Made by a program: the position numbers and the translations under genes | Origin: Labyrinthula sp. Ha | Lineage: Eukaryota; Sar; Bigyra; Labyrinthulida; Labyrinthulaceae | Reading direction: 5' to 3' | DNA: 64,000 nt | Assembly: GCA_015227615.1 (NCBI GenBank) | Contig: JAALGZ010000001.1 | Location: 186,001 to 250,000, forward strand | Shown: positions 9,716 through 21,893 of the stretch, in pieces | Numbering within the stretch: the stretch's first letter is position 1 | Layout of the letters: each line of letters opens with the position of its first letter | The notes under the pieces: generated by a model | Databases searched by the model: none | Told to the model about the DNA's origin: nothing | Seen by the model: only the letters and a program-made list of their open reading frames with translations

Positions 9716-12700
9716 CGTGTTATTTTTAAATAAAGACCCTCCATTGTCTTTCCTGTGTACCTTTTACACTGTAGAAAGTCGCCATTAATTAAGACTCGCG
9801 CGCTACTTTAAATTTCTCTGTACAAGTCATGGTAAGGAAATGTGTCATGATGACAGCAAAACGTAGAGAAATATTGCTTTACCTCTACAAATGTTAATCA
9901 AGCGCAAGTAAGAAACTTATATTTGCTGACCAATTATTCCAAAGCGCTATAGTAACAAGTTTACAGAATCTATCTAGTGTTTTGACTTCAGGCAGAAAGA
10001 GATAAAATGAACAGAAGCACTTTGATAGGAATTTAATTCGGTTCGTACGAGTCTACTTTCTAAATCTGTAAAATGCAAGGAGACTGCAGTATCAATGAAT
10101 GACCGACTATAGTTACTGAACTGCCTTTGAGACCTCCAATGCATAAGGCAGCGCCATAATTAAGTACCTCTAGCGTATTTCTAAAAATTTTTAACCAAGT
10201 GAAATTATATGTCACTACGAAACATTTTTCTTTTTGGTTTTAAATTTAGTTACAGAGTTTAAGCCATTTTCATGAGAGGCATATTGGTTCCAAACAGAGC
10301 TGTTAAGCTTTATATAAAGAATATTAATTTTGACAGAGTATATGTGCTCTTTGGATATTTCTACATCAAAATCATTCATAATTCAAGAACTTTACTTTCT
10401 AAGAGTTGACATTAGAAAACTAGTCTCCATGAGTCTTTTTTTTTCATTGATACTGACATAGTGTATGTTGAAAGCTTTGAACCTTTCTGTTCAAAAGTAG
10501 GTACCATGAGAATATGCTCAAGTCACAAAGCATTACTGTGCCCAGTAGGTATAAGCAGGGGGGGTTAGTGAATTACATGTGCAAATAATTAAATATAAGC
10601 TACAAGCTCAAGGTACCATTTGATTGTTGCAACACTTGGAGGCAACAATTAACCCTGAGCAGCAATGTCTAAAAAGAACGAGTTGGAGAATATCACTTAA
10701 ACCCGGTAACAAATACAATTGGGCTTTATGGTGCTCGGTTAACACTTTCGATCTAGGATTTTCTTCTTGGCGTTGTTCATCATCATTTGAAACTTCATAA
10801 TATATGAACTCAATAAAAAATTATGAATTAAGGAGGAAACTTTTTTTCTAGCTCTTAACTTTTCTACCAAGATTATTGCTCTTATGATGATCTTTAAATT
10901 TTAAGTTTCTCTCGCAAGATTTTGCTATTCTCCATATCTTGCTCTGCTATGTTTCTATAGGCAATTAGAACATGTTTATAATTTAGAATATGCAAAACTG
11001 GCTATAGGATTTTGTGGCTCTAGAGTGAGTTTTTCCTAAGGTTTCACTAAATAATTTGTCTCCCATCCAAATTTAGAATTTCAAATTTCAACTTCCAACC
11101 CATTAGTCGGATTCCTTAAAAAGAAAAAGACATAAGAAGAAAGCTACAAGTACACTTGATGAAAATGATATAAATGAAAAGTTAAGAAAAATGATAGGTC
11201 TTGGCTCAGGCATTGGTACTAGTAGATGGATATACCCATAAGAGGTATTTCCACACGAGTGCTTCAATACACTGTCTAGAAAGACCATCAACAAAAGAAG
11301 AAAAAACTTAATTAACTAAAATACTAAATTTCATCAAAATCATTGCATCTCAGCAAGAAACAGATCTATTTCAACGACCATTAAACTGGAATAACCCTAT
11401 TGTACAGGTTTTCCCCTTTGTTATTAGTATCTAAATATGGAAATCATTCGTTGAAGGTTACATACATTTGTTACGTCAGTTGACTAAAAGGCAATTAGAA
11501 ACCTATTGCTGTGGGAAAATACAGAAGCTTTACCGAGCTTGAATCAATTGCAACTGTCTATTTTAAGAGTATTATTTTAATTCAATCTAAGTCAATAAGT
11601 ATTTACTTTTCCCCTTTCGAAAAAGAAAGCTTCTTCAATACTTTGAAGATAGAGAAGTCAAGATAACTTTTCTTCTCCTGCCACAGAAACTTTAGTAAAT
11701 ACTCCTTTATAATTGGATCCAGCATTTTTGCAAAGCAAATATTATTTATTAGCCATAGCATAAGTTTGTAACATGTTAATGGTGTCAAAGTTATGACGGG
11801 TACCTAGAACACAGTGGGTTACCTTCAGATTCATAGCATCTAATTTCTTCAATAAAGAGAAATGGAATCTTCCACGGACCCAATAATGTTCTACATCCTC
11901 TATTTAATAAATTTACAGTAAATCCAATTTCGTAACCTTTTTTCATTATAAAATTCAAGGGCTTAAGAAAACGAGTGTTTAACATTAATTTCGCATATTC
12001 TGTCAACCTCAGCAAGGACAGGTAGATATTTCTATTGTGTTCAGATTTCAAGATCTGTGTAAAAGAGTTATGCAAGATCAAAAACAGTCAAAATGAAATA
12101 TTGTGGGTTAAAATTAAAAGTTTTTTGGTGAATTTGAGAATTCTCACTGTGTTTTGATTGGTGTTTATTTCACTGATAGTGGTCTTGGACATTTTTTGCA
12201 AAAAAGTATGTTAGGTAGCCCTTCCTAAAAACGCAACTGTTAACAAAATTTGTAAGGTTACACATTATAATACACTTTTTAATTATATAGGAAGGAAACC
12301 AGGATTGTTTTATAGAGCAAGAATTACCGAGGTTGTTTCATTGAGGTGCTGAGCAAGGATAATGGAATGTATGAATTCATTTTCCTTTGAAATAATAAAG
12401 GAAACTGCGACGTTGTTAGTTATAAATGAGGATGCTTACGCCGAGAATAGGTGTTTATCTAATATATTACTTGCAATAGCCCAAAATTGAACTTTCTTTT
12501 ACGATTTACTTCTCCACGGTGCCAATATATTAATCTCCTTTTCTGAGAGAAGACATTACGACCGAGAAAGCTAATAATGAGATTGCTCCTCAAACAATGA
12601 CTCTTTAATACTATAAACTGAAAATAAACTCTCATTATACTTGGGTCTTTCAGTTTTTCTCACAAAGTTAGTATCACATAAAATTATAATATATTCTCAT

Positions 12701-14808
12701 GTAGATTATCTTAGTGCCTGTTGCATTTTTCTGGTGTGAAATTTAAGGCACAGTACTATGAAACCAAAATCTAAAGTAGAACAATGGCTAAGCCCATTTA
12801 ACAGCTCCAGATATAATAGGGGTGATGACATCTCTACCAGCGGAAAAAGACCCCTATTAATAGGTATAGTATTTCCAAGAGATATTAGTTCTTTTAAAGG
12901 TCAGAATTGAATGGTGATGATGGTCTAAGTATCGCAACTAAGAAAAGATACTACTTAATAAACCTTATCTTGAAGAATAATATCATAGGTTATTCCTGCT
13001 CATTCATAGATGCTAATCTATAAAGCAAAATTTCATCCCATTTAATTATCCGTGCGTCAGTTTCACTTTCTAAGTTATCAACAACTTATATTTGTCAAAC
13101 AAATCAAAATAGTTCTTTCTAATTTTTCCTATCATTTTCAGTGCATCTGGATTATTTTATTAGTTCTTCTTGTTCTATACTACAAAGGGGTCGTCTTCTC
13201 AGATTTTTTCTGTCTCAATTCAAACCTTTATAAAGTGGGGCATATAACCTCTACTTTTTAAGTTAAACTGTAAAAAAATATGAAGCAACAGCTGACCTTA
13301 ATTCAGAACATGAAACTTTTAATCTCCACTTCCAAAATTAGATCATGATGCAAGATTTTTTTTCTACAGGTATTAAATGTTCTAAGACCCTCCTCCCAAA
13401 ACTTCAGTCTAGCACATTTTTAAAAACTATTGATGATATACATTCATACTCCACAATATAATTTTTTATCACTTTGACAGTCTCAATTTGTCAAGTGCAG
13501 AAGTCAACACCAGTGCCTGCTCCATTCATATTATATCTTAAAGCTTGAATCTGTCCTAAGGATTATCGAAAAAGTTTAACTCCTGATTCTATGTTTAATG
13601 GCAACTTTCCTTCAGATTTTGGGTAGAGACCTGATTGACAGAACAATCCCAGTTTCCATTGTGGACAGAAACCAAATTGTAATACTATAGCTTAAAGAAA
13701 CATCGAACGCATTACCTACATGTCCAGTTTATACATTTTAATGAGGAAGCATCTATGTTATATAATAGTTGCCAGGTATGCTGTTGTGGGTTTGTACATA
13801 AAGAGTATCTATTTAGAAAGTATCTCTCCGATAATAACTATGCACGATAATGTGCTTTCCTGGTGTTCCTTTGAACGCTACACACTTGGTTGAAGTTTTA
13901 AAGCAGCTATGGTAATGTACTATGATTTACTAATTCAATTTTGGGGGGGTTAGTTCTAAAATTAGTAGTGTGATTTCTGTTTTCAAGTTAAACGGCTAAA
14001 TAAAGCTAACTTTGATGTAATATTCAGTCGAGTAAAGTGTTACAGAGGATAATTCTACTAAATAAAATTAAAATACAGCAAAAGAGTTCGTTCATTATTG
14101 TCAACTTTTTCTCAAAATCTAGTGTAATTGGACAAATAACTGTTCGATCTGATTTAGGTAACCTATAGTAGCTTGGTATAGAGACTGTAAAGACTTTTTG
14201 TCACAGCAGGATTGGGGGCACCGCTTCAAGCTATCATGAAACATTATGAAAATTTTGGGTAAATTTTAGCACCTTTGAGTGAGTCGAAAAATTTATAAAA
14301 TAATCTTGACTTACAGTAAAAAATTATTTGGGTTGTTATTTAGATTCTGGTTCTGTTTTTTTCCATCTTTAGCTGTGATTGTATTCAATTGTAGTTTATT
14401 TTCTAATGTATTTTCTATGTACTGGAAAGTCTAGGACTTCTTGTTGCCTACGTTTTCTTTCTGAAAAATACATTTAGATTCATTAATATTCTAGTTGTAC
14501 GTTATCATCTTCTCGCCATCTGCTTTATGAAGATAATGTGCCTGCATAACTTATACAACGCGCTCTGGGTTCTATCTCCGTATTGAATACAGCACTATTG
14601 CGCAACTGGTTTTGAATTCTTCTTTTTTCGTTAGATTGTCTAAACTTAAGGAAATATTTGAGATTTCTTGATGTTTTGTTTGCATACCTTAAAAACTTTT
14701 GAGAACCATATCAATATTTTGGGTAATTTTCAATCCTCTCGTCTTCAACAAAGATATTTGCGTAATTAAAGCACTAATCACGATACCACATTACTATAAA
14801 CTGCGCCA
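9716..14808. other. Gene desert, about 5.1 kb
   Basis: AT-rich sequence with no open frame above about 96 codons and no recognisable protein motif in any frame I read. Short exons cannot be excluded, because introns here are about 30 nt and can hide a gene. Two identical G7TTAGT tracts occur (10558 and 13943). I saw no tRNA or rRNA. Confidence 0.6.
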
Positions 14809-15390
14809 ATGAAAACGTTACAAAAAAGCGAATTGTGGACAAATGAAGAACAACAAAAATTTATTGAAGCCCTGAACGTGTACGGAAACAAAATGACTCC
14901 TCTAATACTGCATCAAATATCAACCAGAATACCAACAAAAACGTAAAATTTGTTTGCTTTGAACTCTAGGCCACACCAAGTGTATAATTTTCTCATCGAT
15001 ATTTCCCTTCAAGAAAAAATTTGCTTAAGAGGAAAGCAAGATTTAAATCTAAAAGAAAAACTTACCCCAAAACTATCTATGGATCAGTCTATTTATCTTG
15101 AGAGAGCATTCTACAAATATTTGCATAAGTCAAAGAATGGATTTAAAAAAGTTTTGAGAGATTTCAACAAGAAATTTCCAGATGCCGCTTTTGAAGATGA
15201 AGAAGAAATGAAAAAAATATACTCGAACTTAATTTTTGATATCTTTGATATTTTAAATGGTGAAGATGTGTATATTACGTTTAGAGAAAAAAAAGAGAAA
15301 CAAAATTTAAGAGTAATAGAAACGTTTTTTGAGCCTTTAAGAACATTTGATACTCCAAAAAAAGAACATAATTCTTTGTTTAAGAATTAA
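14809..15390 (+). CDS. SANT/Myb-like domain protein, two exons
   Basis: Exon 1 is 14809-14942, the intron is 14943-14969 (27 nt, GT-AG), and exon 2 runs to the TAA at 15388-15390, giving 184 aa. Exon 1 encodes a single Myb/SANT helix set: ELWTNEEQQKFIEALNVYG, then ISTRIPTKTP across the splice junction, matching the W..EE..F..AL..YG..W..I...+PT.TP pattern with the second Trp lost. The splice restores the usual TPxQV tail of the repeat (KTPHQVYNF). The rest is charged and unrecognised. It may be a chromatin or transcription protein. The last 11 bp overlap the 3' end of the convergent ureF gene. ATTTTGGGTAA lies about 85 bp upstream of the start. Confidence 0.75.
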
Positions 15391-16030
15391 ATAATTTGTA
15401 TTTTAGCTTATCATGTGTTGAACTTATTACTTCAACAAGTGGATGCGTTATTTTTGGTTTTTCCGTTTCTAAATCTAATAATTTTTCAGAGATGAAATTA
15501 TTTATCCTGCTTTGCAAAGCAACACTTTCAATAGGTCCAATCAACGATAATCGTATTGCAGCAGAAATAATATCTCTTGAGGTTTGAAATAAAAAACTTT
15601 CTTTTGTTTCTTCCAAAGTAAACCCAGCTTTATAAAATATAACTGAAATGGTCACTGTAAACCAACGTCTAGATTCTTCAAGATCAACAAATTCTAAGTC
15701 AGCAAAAATTCTAGAAGAAAGCATCAGGAGAGATTTACCTTGGGTAAGTGATGCTCTTCTAGCTGATGGATTAGTAACGCAGGCGCTATAAAAGGCAGCA
15801 AGCTTCTGAACTTCTTTTGGTTCGCACTTGAGTTCGTAGATTTTGGAAATGAAGAATAAATCAAGAGCAGCAACGTTATACAGCAGGTTCTGAACATAAG
15901 ATTCCAAATCATCCTTTGAACTAAAAAGTTTGAGTTGTTGGGCTGATTCTAAACCTAAAGAATGTGCAAATGCCCCAGTAGGCAGTGCTGAATCTGAAAG
16001 TTGAAGCAATAAGAGATTCTTTGAGTTCAT
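15380..16030 (-). CDS. ureF: Urease accessory protein UreF
   Basis: UreF works with UreG, UreH/D and UreE to load nickel into urease. The protein begins with the family hallmark LLQLSDSALPTGAFAHSLGLE. It continues with the all-helical UreF fold, including the ACVTNPSARRASLTQGKSLL segment around residues 84-103, GFTLEETKESFLFQ, and SRDIISAAIRLSLIGP near 150-165. Its 216 aa are normal for the family. It is a single exon. The gene implies that the organism makes an active nickel urease, although no other urease gene lies in the window. It overlaps the SANT gene by 11 bp at the 3' end and shares a 97-bp spacer with the divergent PAK gene. Confidence 0.95.
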   Translation of the reverse strand: MNSKNLLLLQLSDSALPTGAFAHSLGLESAQQLKLFSSKDDLESYVQNLLYNVAALDLFFISKIYELKCEPKEVQKLAAFYSACVTNPSARRASLTQGKSLLMLSSRIFADLEFVDLEESRRWFTVTISVIFYKAGFTLEETKESFLFQTSRDIISAAIRLSLIGPIESVALQSRINNFISEKLLDLETEKPKITHPLVEVISSTHDKLKYKLFNS

Positions 16031-16127
16031 ATTTTCTATTGTTTCAATTGTTTTGAAGACATAAACTTAGTGGTGCATTACTGCGTTTGAAACCATACCG
16101 AAAGGAAAAAATCTGAAAAAACCAAAA
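16031..16127. promoter_or_regulatory. Bidirectional promoter region, 97 bp
   Basis: The spacer between divergent ureF and PAK start codons must hold both promoters unless the promoters lie within the genes. It lacks the CCCAAAAT motif found before other genes. No other motif stands out. Confidence 0.45.
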
Positions 16128-17392
16128 ATGAGAAGCATCTTTACAATGGTAATGGGGCGCAAGTCCCTCGAAATTGGGCCAGTTGAGAATGTAAAGCACG
16201 TTCAGCACTTAGATTTAAATATGGTTCAAGTTGATAGTAATGCTCCTTTAGGACTTAAAGGACTTCCCCAGGATTATGAGGCTTTACTCGAAACCTCAGG
16301 TATCACAAAAGAAGAAGCAATGAATAACAAAAACATTGTCGTTGATGTTCTTGAATTTCATATGAAAGGTGTGCCCAAAATCCCAACGTATTTGCTTTGT
16401 ACTTCTTCTAACTTTCTTTAGCCGTGCAAGTTTGAAGAAAAACATTAATCAGGCGTTGAGAATTGAAGAGAAGGATCCAAATATTAGATTCAAAAGAAAC
16501 AGAAAATTAGGAGAAGGTGCAGGAGGAGTTGTTTGGGAATGTACAGATACAAAAACAGGGGACTTAGTTGCAGTAAAGAGTTCCCCCATTACTGAGTTAG
16601 ATGAATTAAAGAACGAAATCGCTCTTCAGAATCTTTCTCAGCATAAGAACGTGGTTAGATATCTTGAAACATATAAATATAATGAAGAACTTTGGATTGT
16701 AATTGAATTAATGGTATGCTTTTGTATCAGACTGAATTTTAGGATGGAGGGGCTTTAACACAAGTTTTGGGACCTGGAATTATCTGGGACGAACCAGAAA
16801 TCGCTTACGTGTTTCGCGAATGTTTATTTGGTCTAGAAAATTTGCATGCCAACCATCGTATGCACAGAGGTTTTTCTGTTTTTCTCTCTTTACTTTTAGA
16901 TATTAAATCCGACAACATCTTATTTGATTACAACGGAAGAATTAAACTGGCCGATTTTGGCTTCGCTGTCAATTTAACGACTAATAATTTAACTAGAACG
17001 AGTGTTGTGGGAACACCATATTGGATGGCACCAGAGTTGATAAAAGGAAGTAATTATGATCAAAAAGTAGATGTTTGGTCCATGGGAATAACTTGTCTTG
17101 AAATGGCTGATGGATACCCACCACTACTGTATGTTTTTGTTTGTGTTTTTATTTTAGTGCCGAGCAAGTTCCTCCATTAAAGGCATTATTGAAGATTAGC
17201 GTTAATCCGCCTCCTACTTTGAAGAAACCGAGAAAATGGTCAAAAGAGTTTAATCACGTTTTGAAAATGAGTTTGTATAAAAAACCTGAAGATCGTGCTT
17301 CTACACGAGACCTGTTAATTCATCCTTTCATTGGGAGAGCATGCAAACAACATGAATTCTCTGTTTTTGTAAAGAAACTAATGGCAAAGTAG
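16128..17392 (+). CDS. PAK/STE20-family protein kinase with N-terminal CRIB, five exons
   Basis: Four introns at 16388-16421 (34 nt), 16714-16742 (29 nt), 16870-16899 (30 nt) and 17129-17157 (29 nt), all GT-AG, give a 380-aa protein. Residues about 14-85 form a CRIB/autoinhibitory module (ENVKHVQHLDL, then GLPQDYEALLETSGITKEEA) that binds Rho GTPases in PAKs. The kinase domain has the glycine loop LGEGAGGVVW, the VAVK lysine, HRDIKSDN (complete only after removal of intron 3), DFG (DFGFAV) and the STE20 signature GTPYWMAPE. It is shorter than metazoan PAKs, with no long Pro-rich N-terminus. The exon junctions each restore family consensus, so the model is well supported. It is likely to be controlled by Cdc42/Rac. 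Confidence 0.95.
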
Positions 17393-17427
17393 ATTTAAAG
17401 TTACAATAGCCCAATTTGATTAATGAT

Positions 17428-17850
17428 TTAAATAGCAGATTGGGGTTCTTTATGACTACCTTTACCGATTTCAACTAAAACACAAGGTCCAGAATGGATT
17501 AAATTTAGCCCATACTTTTCCCCAAGCTGAACGCAATCTGCATTTTCAGCACCTGGTTGCAACCAAATATTTTTTACACCCAAATTATTTGCTTCTTCTA
17601 TTACTTTTTCAGATATTTTTGGGGGTGTAATTACAGAGACTCCAACTTCTGCACCATTTTTTCCTTGTGCCATAAAATCAGTTAAAGATTTGAAACAAGG
17701 TTTGTCCAAAATCTGTTCTCCTTTTGGATTTATTCCAGAAACGTCCATTCCAGAAATACTGTATGCTTTAAGTACCTTATATCCATATTTTGAAGTATTA
17801 CTTGAAGCTCCTACAACTGCAAATGATTTACAACCAAAAAACTTTTGCAT
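17428..17850 (-). CDS. CoA-binding domain protein (YccU/COG1832 family)
   Basis: A 140-aa stand-alone Rossmann-type CoA-binding domain, the usual size. The glycine-rich start FAVVGASSNTSKYGYKVLKAY is diagnostic. GINPKGEQILDKPCFKSL, a conserved VSVITPP strand-loop and NIWLQPGAEN follow, as in bacterial YccU and its eukaryotic homologues. The physiological role of the family is poorly defined; CoA binding is the family inference. It is single-exon and convergent with the PAK gene, with 35 bp between stops. It is followed on the same strand by an unknown gene 213 bp upstream. Confidence 0.92.
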   Translation of the reverse strand: MQKFFGCKSFAVVGASSNTSKYGYKVLKAYSISGMDVSGINPKGEQILDKPCFKSLTDFMAQGKNGAEVGVSVITPPKISEKVIEEANNLGVKNIWLQPGAENADCVQLGEKYGLNLIHSGPCVLVEIGKGSHKEPQSAI

Positions 17851-18064
17851 TTGTCTTTATTTTCGGATATTTTTCTGATGGAACTTCCGTTTTGTTTCAG
17901 TCTGAATTATTTACTCCGCTTTTTTCGATTCTTATTTGGGTTTTGTCCGTTTAAATAAAAGCTTAGCGCTACAAGAATATTTTTAACGGTTATAGTATGT
18001 GTTCAACAGTAAAATTCAAAAAGAAACGTCTATCAATACAGAGTGCATAATAAGGGAGAATGAT

Positions 18065-18553
18065 CTAATTTGTCTTTTCTATCATTCCCTTCAACAAAAG
18101 AGCAAAATTAGCCACACATGAGTTACCTCTTGATAAGTCGGATAAAGTTTCGTAGATCCAAAAGGTTACTGGTCGAAAATATTTCAAGTTCTCTTTCCTC
18201 AGCTCTTCCTTTGTAAGAACTTTTTCTCTGAACTTTCTTTTTACCCCATCCCAGTACTCGTCATTCAAAGGGGCGACACTCCACTCACCCCTTCTGTTCA
18301 ACTTTTTATCAACTACTTCTATTATATCTTCTTCAGCAAAAGTGACGGAAATATTTCTCAACCTTTTTGTTGTTTTTTTCCGGCTTGCGACATCAAATGT
18401 TTCACCAGAAAACGTACACGCTCGGATCCGTATGGGAAGATCTCCTGATAACTTCAACGGGGAAACAACAATAATTTCCGACTTTGATCGAGCTCTTTTC
18501 TTCATTCCAGATCTGGAAATATTTTTTGTTTCTAATTCTTTCTTCTTATGCAT
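18065..18553 (-). CDS. Unknown basic protein (162 aa)
   Basis: I do not recognise the family. The first 70 residues are very basic (KKRARSKSE, SRKKTTKRLRN). They are followed by NISVTFAEEDIIEVVDKK, which resembles an RVxF-type protein phosphatase 1 docking site next to an acidic patch, though this motif is short and may be chance. The C-terminal half is mixed charged, with WDGVKRKFREKVLTKEELRKENLKYFRP predicted helical. Start at the only early ATG, stop TAG. It is kept as a gene because of its length, ordered composition and location inside the gene island. Confidence 0.6.
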   Translation of the reverse strand: MHKKKELETKNISRSGMKKRARSKSEIIVVSPLKLSGDLPIRIRACTFSGETFDVASRKKTTKRLRNISVTFAEEDIIEVVDKKLNRRGEWSVAPLNDEYWDGVKRKFREKVLTKEELRKENLKYFRPVTFWIYETLSDLSRGNSCVANFALLLKGMIEKTN

Positions 18554-21500
18554 TTTTACTTCAACGGGTATAATTCTGAACTTTTAGGTTCCCGTCTGAT
18601 TGCTGAAACAAATTTCGACAATGTACGTAACAGACAAGGCTCTGTGTGAATTAATAAATGTTGATGGAGCTTTACCTTAAATTATTAATTTGCATTAGCC
18701 TAGATCCGTTGTTCGGGATTCTATATAAGTAGATGTGGTAATTTTCAAAGGGTAGAAATATCAAATATGCGTCTGTATACTTTGCTTAAGCTTAGTAATT
18801 CACTAAATATTAATGGTAACATAGATTAATGGTAGATATATTAGGTAGATTTATTGGTAACCTTGTTAACGTGAAGATTAACGTAATTTTGATAGTTGCA
18901 TATAGCTCTTATGTACTTTGGTGGAAAATTTACCTTTCTTTTCGATCGTGGGTGCAATGGTAAATTACCGACATACAAGTTTTGAACAAAAGGTTCTCCC
19001 AAAACAACAGCCCCACCATAGTTTAATTTAGTCTTAAGGTGAATCTATGGTGCTGCTAGTATTTTTTTGCCTGTGTTTGGCACAGGTGCTTAGCAGGTGA
19101 TATCTCTCTAAATAGAGACTTCACGCCTTGTGAACCTGCATCTGCTACCTTGGATTTGCTACGCTAGCAGAGATAATTAAAAAGAGTTGTTTGAACAAGC
19201 TGAATCCTCAGGAAAAAAACACCAGTGTGTCAACTCCCATTATAATCACCTAAGTAAATCATGGTTGACATAAACTTATAGACTGAGTAGATAATATGGA
19301 GTGAGTCCAGGTGAGGCTCTGCTGATGGTACCAAACAGAAATAATTGTGAACATGAAAACAGATAGGAAGATTGAGGTTTTTGTTTCACTGCTATTCGTT
19401 GCCATTTACTTCTGTCTTGAGATGTGGGTCCAAGTTAATATCAAGCTGTTTTTTTATATGAATTAGAGCCCAGAGAGAGACAGTGGCTTGTGAGCTAGGG
19501 ATGAGTGTAAGGGTGTTGGAAGATACATAAAAAAAATTGGGAGGTAACTTTGCCTCGTGCTCATGGTTTCTTGGCCTAGATAGAGATTTGGTCAAAGTTT
19601 AAGTTTTGAAGCTCAGGATCTTGCTTAAGTGGGGGAGAAACTGGAGGATATGAGGGAGGAGTCGGTGAGTAGTGGTGTTCATAATATGACAGTTGCACGT
19701 GGGCACTCGTGTAACTCTCCTCAAGTTGTGGAGGAAGAGCTTTGGATATGGGTGAGATTGCGTGAGTTGGTATTTGTGTTTCTTCCAGGGTTAGATTTGA
19801 AGGTGGAAGGTAGTTGTCCAATTTTTGGAAAGTCTAAAGAAGTTTTTCTTCTATATTTTTTTCTGATGTTAAAAGTTTATTATACAATTTTCTGTGCCTC
19901 TTTTTTTTAAGTTCATGTCATTTCCAGCGCTGATGTTAGTTTGTTTCAGTTCAACTCTGGAGTGAACTCATCTGAGGACCGTCAGAGAGAGTTTGGAGTT
20001 TCTTGCAAACTACTGCATCTTTTTAATTGGGTCATTTTCTAAGGTCCTAGAACTCGCAACCTAAGAATATCTGAGTAAGAACGAAAACGTTTTTGATGTA
20101 CCTGGCCTACTGGTCGTAAGTAATTGAATTTGGGTTTTCTGCAGGAAGAATTTCAACAGAAAAACGCCTTTAATTATGATTATTACTGACCTCAATGCGA
20201 AAAAGAGGTAACAATGTTGTAGTGACAAATTCTTGTCGGAGTCATTTGAAACTACAATTGGCTTTAATACTCTAAACCTGAACGTGCTCAGTATCGACTT
20301 CTGATCATTAGCATGCCCAGAGTAATTGGTATCTAAAGCTTACATTAATAACTTTCATAGATGACAAAAAAAGAAAGCCTTGGGCATCATCATTCATGAC
20401 AAGTGATGCTTCTTCTACCAGATACTATGTGAGTTATTTTTCTGAAACTCCGGCATTAGCTCAGTAGTTTTCTCGCTCTAATGTAAAAGAACCTGCTTGC
20501 TTTACCCAAAACAATGCAAATTTTATGCCTCTAGTATCCATTCTGAATTAATATGAGAACCTGATCTCCCATATCTGACATAATCCCTAGGACATACAAT
20601 ATTTCTAAGAAGCAACTAAGATTATTCTAATGCACAGTTGTGTGATTCATCAATTTCGTGCAGTCTTGTTTAGTTTCAAGTTTATTAAATAAAATTTTGC
20701 AGCAATTTGTTTCCATATCTAGAAAATAACTATGAAGCAACATTTATCTCCAAAACTAATTAAAAATAGTGTGGAATCTATTCCTGGTTTTCAATCGCAC
20801 CTCCTTAACTACTTATATGCAGTATTTACAGATCCTGAAGTACTGCAGCACTTGAAAAGCTAAATCTACTTTTGCAAAGTTATAGATAGCTGTTTCGAAT
20901 AGATGGCTCTTGAATTTGTTCTTGGTAATAAACTGTGTAACCTTTCTCTTAGTGTACATGTTACCACAAGTAGTGAAACCAGTCCCGGATGTTATTATAT
21001 TACGTCTTGGTTTCAGATATTACTATGCTTCAACTCAAATTGCATCTTTCTTGAAGAGACTAAGTGACCGATTACTCGGTTCAAATCAAGCCATCTTTTC
21101 TCTGTCTCTTGTACCTGACCGAGAATAAGAGCACATAATTAAAAGATAAGAATAAACTCCATAATTTTGTTCCTGTTTGGCGACTTGAACTCTAACCTAG
21201 CCTTATTTGCTTTTATGTTAAGTTTCCAAAACCCAGCAATGAAAATTCCTTCCATATTAAATTGAATTAAATCCTTAGATTCCATAAAGCCATTGCAAAA
21301 ACTTTGTTGTTGTCAACAATTCTAGTAATCGTTGCAGCAAAAATAAATAATAATCTAGGCAACCGTAGATGTTTTAAAGAATTGGCTACACCTAAATTAT
21401 GCTACAGGCAGCTACTCCACAGTGAGCTATTTAATATACCATCTTCACCGGTACTGTAGTAAGTAAAATTATTTCACAAGAATCCATAGCTTATTTACAG

Positions 21501-21893
21501 TATTCAATATTGTATAGTTTCGCAATGTTCAGCTTATTTCATGTAATTAAAGTGCTCTGGCATGAGTGTGCTTGATTAAAAAGCCAATTCTAAATGTGCG
21601 ACGACAGGAGGATAATATTCGAGAATCGTTAGCTAACCTATCGAAGACTCCAAAGAACTGCTGAAGTTAGGTTTATCGAAAACTGGTGAATAGAAATAAA
21701 AAATACCCAATAAGTAATCACTTCAGAGTTTATAAAAAGTATTATATATTTTCTCTGAATTTAGTTTTATTGGCTTAAATGATAAGCACTTGGTTATATA
21801 ACTGCATTTTTCTGCTGTGAAACTTAATCTCACTTCTTCAAAAACCTCAAAAACCACGTATTTATAATTAAGAAACTACATAAAAACAATCTT
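18554..21893. other. Gene-poor stretch, about 3.3 kb
   Basis: No gene that I can support. On the minus strand, 19392-19821 carries two overlapping proline- and serine-rich open frames without known motifs and without a plausible 30-nt intron joining them. Several short inverted repeats occur near 19070-19150. A tRNA-like A-box string near 20457 lacks a B-box. Confidence 0.5.

Noticed and set aside
16369-16421. Apparent separate open frame starting inside the PAK gene
   Set aside because: It reads through intron 1; splicing 16388-16421 joins the CRIB segment to the kinase domain in frame.
19392-19821. Pro/Ser-rich open frames on the minus strand
   Set aside because: Two frames overlap without a plausible short intron between them, no ATG fits the longer one, and there is no domain similarity.
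20455-20515. tRNA-like string (TTAGCTCAGTAG...) resembling an A-box and D-arm
   Set aside because: No B-box (GGTTCRANNCC) or acceptor stem pairing follows within tRNA length.
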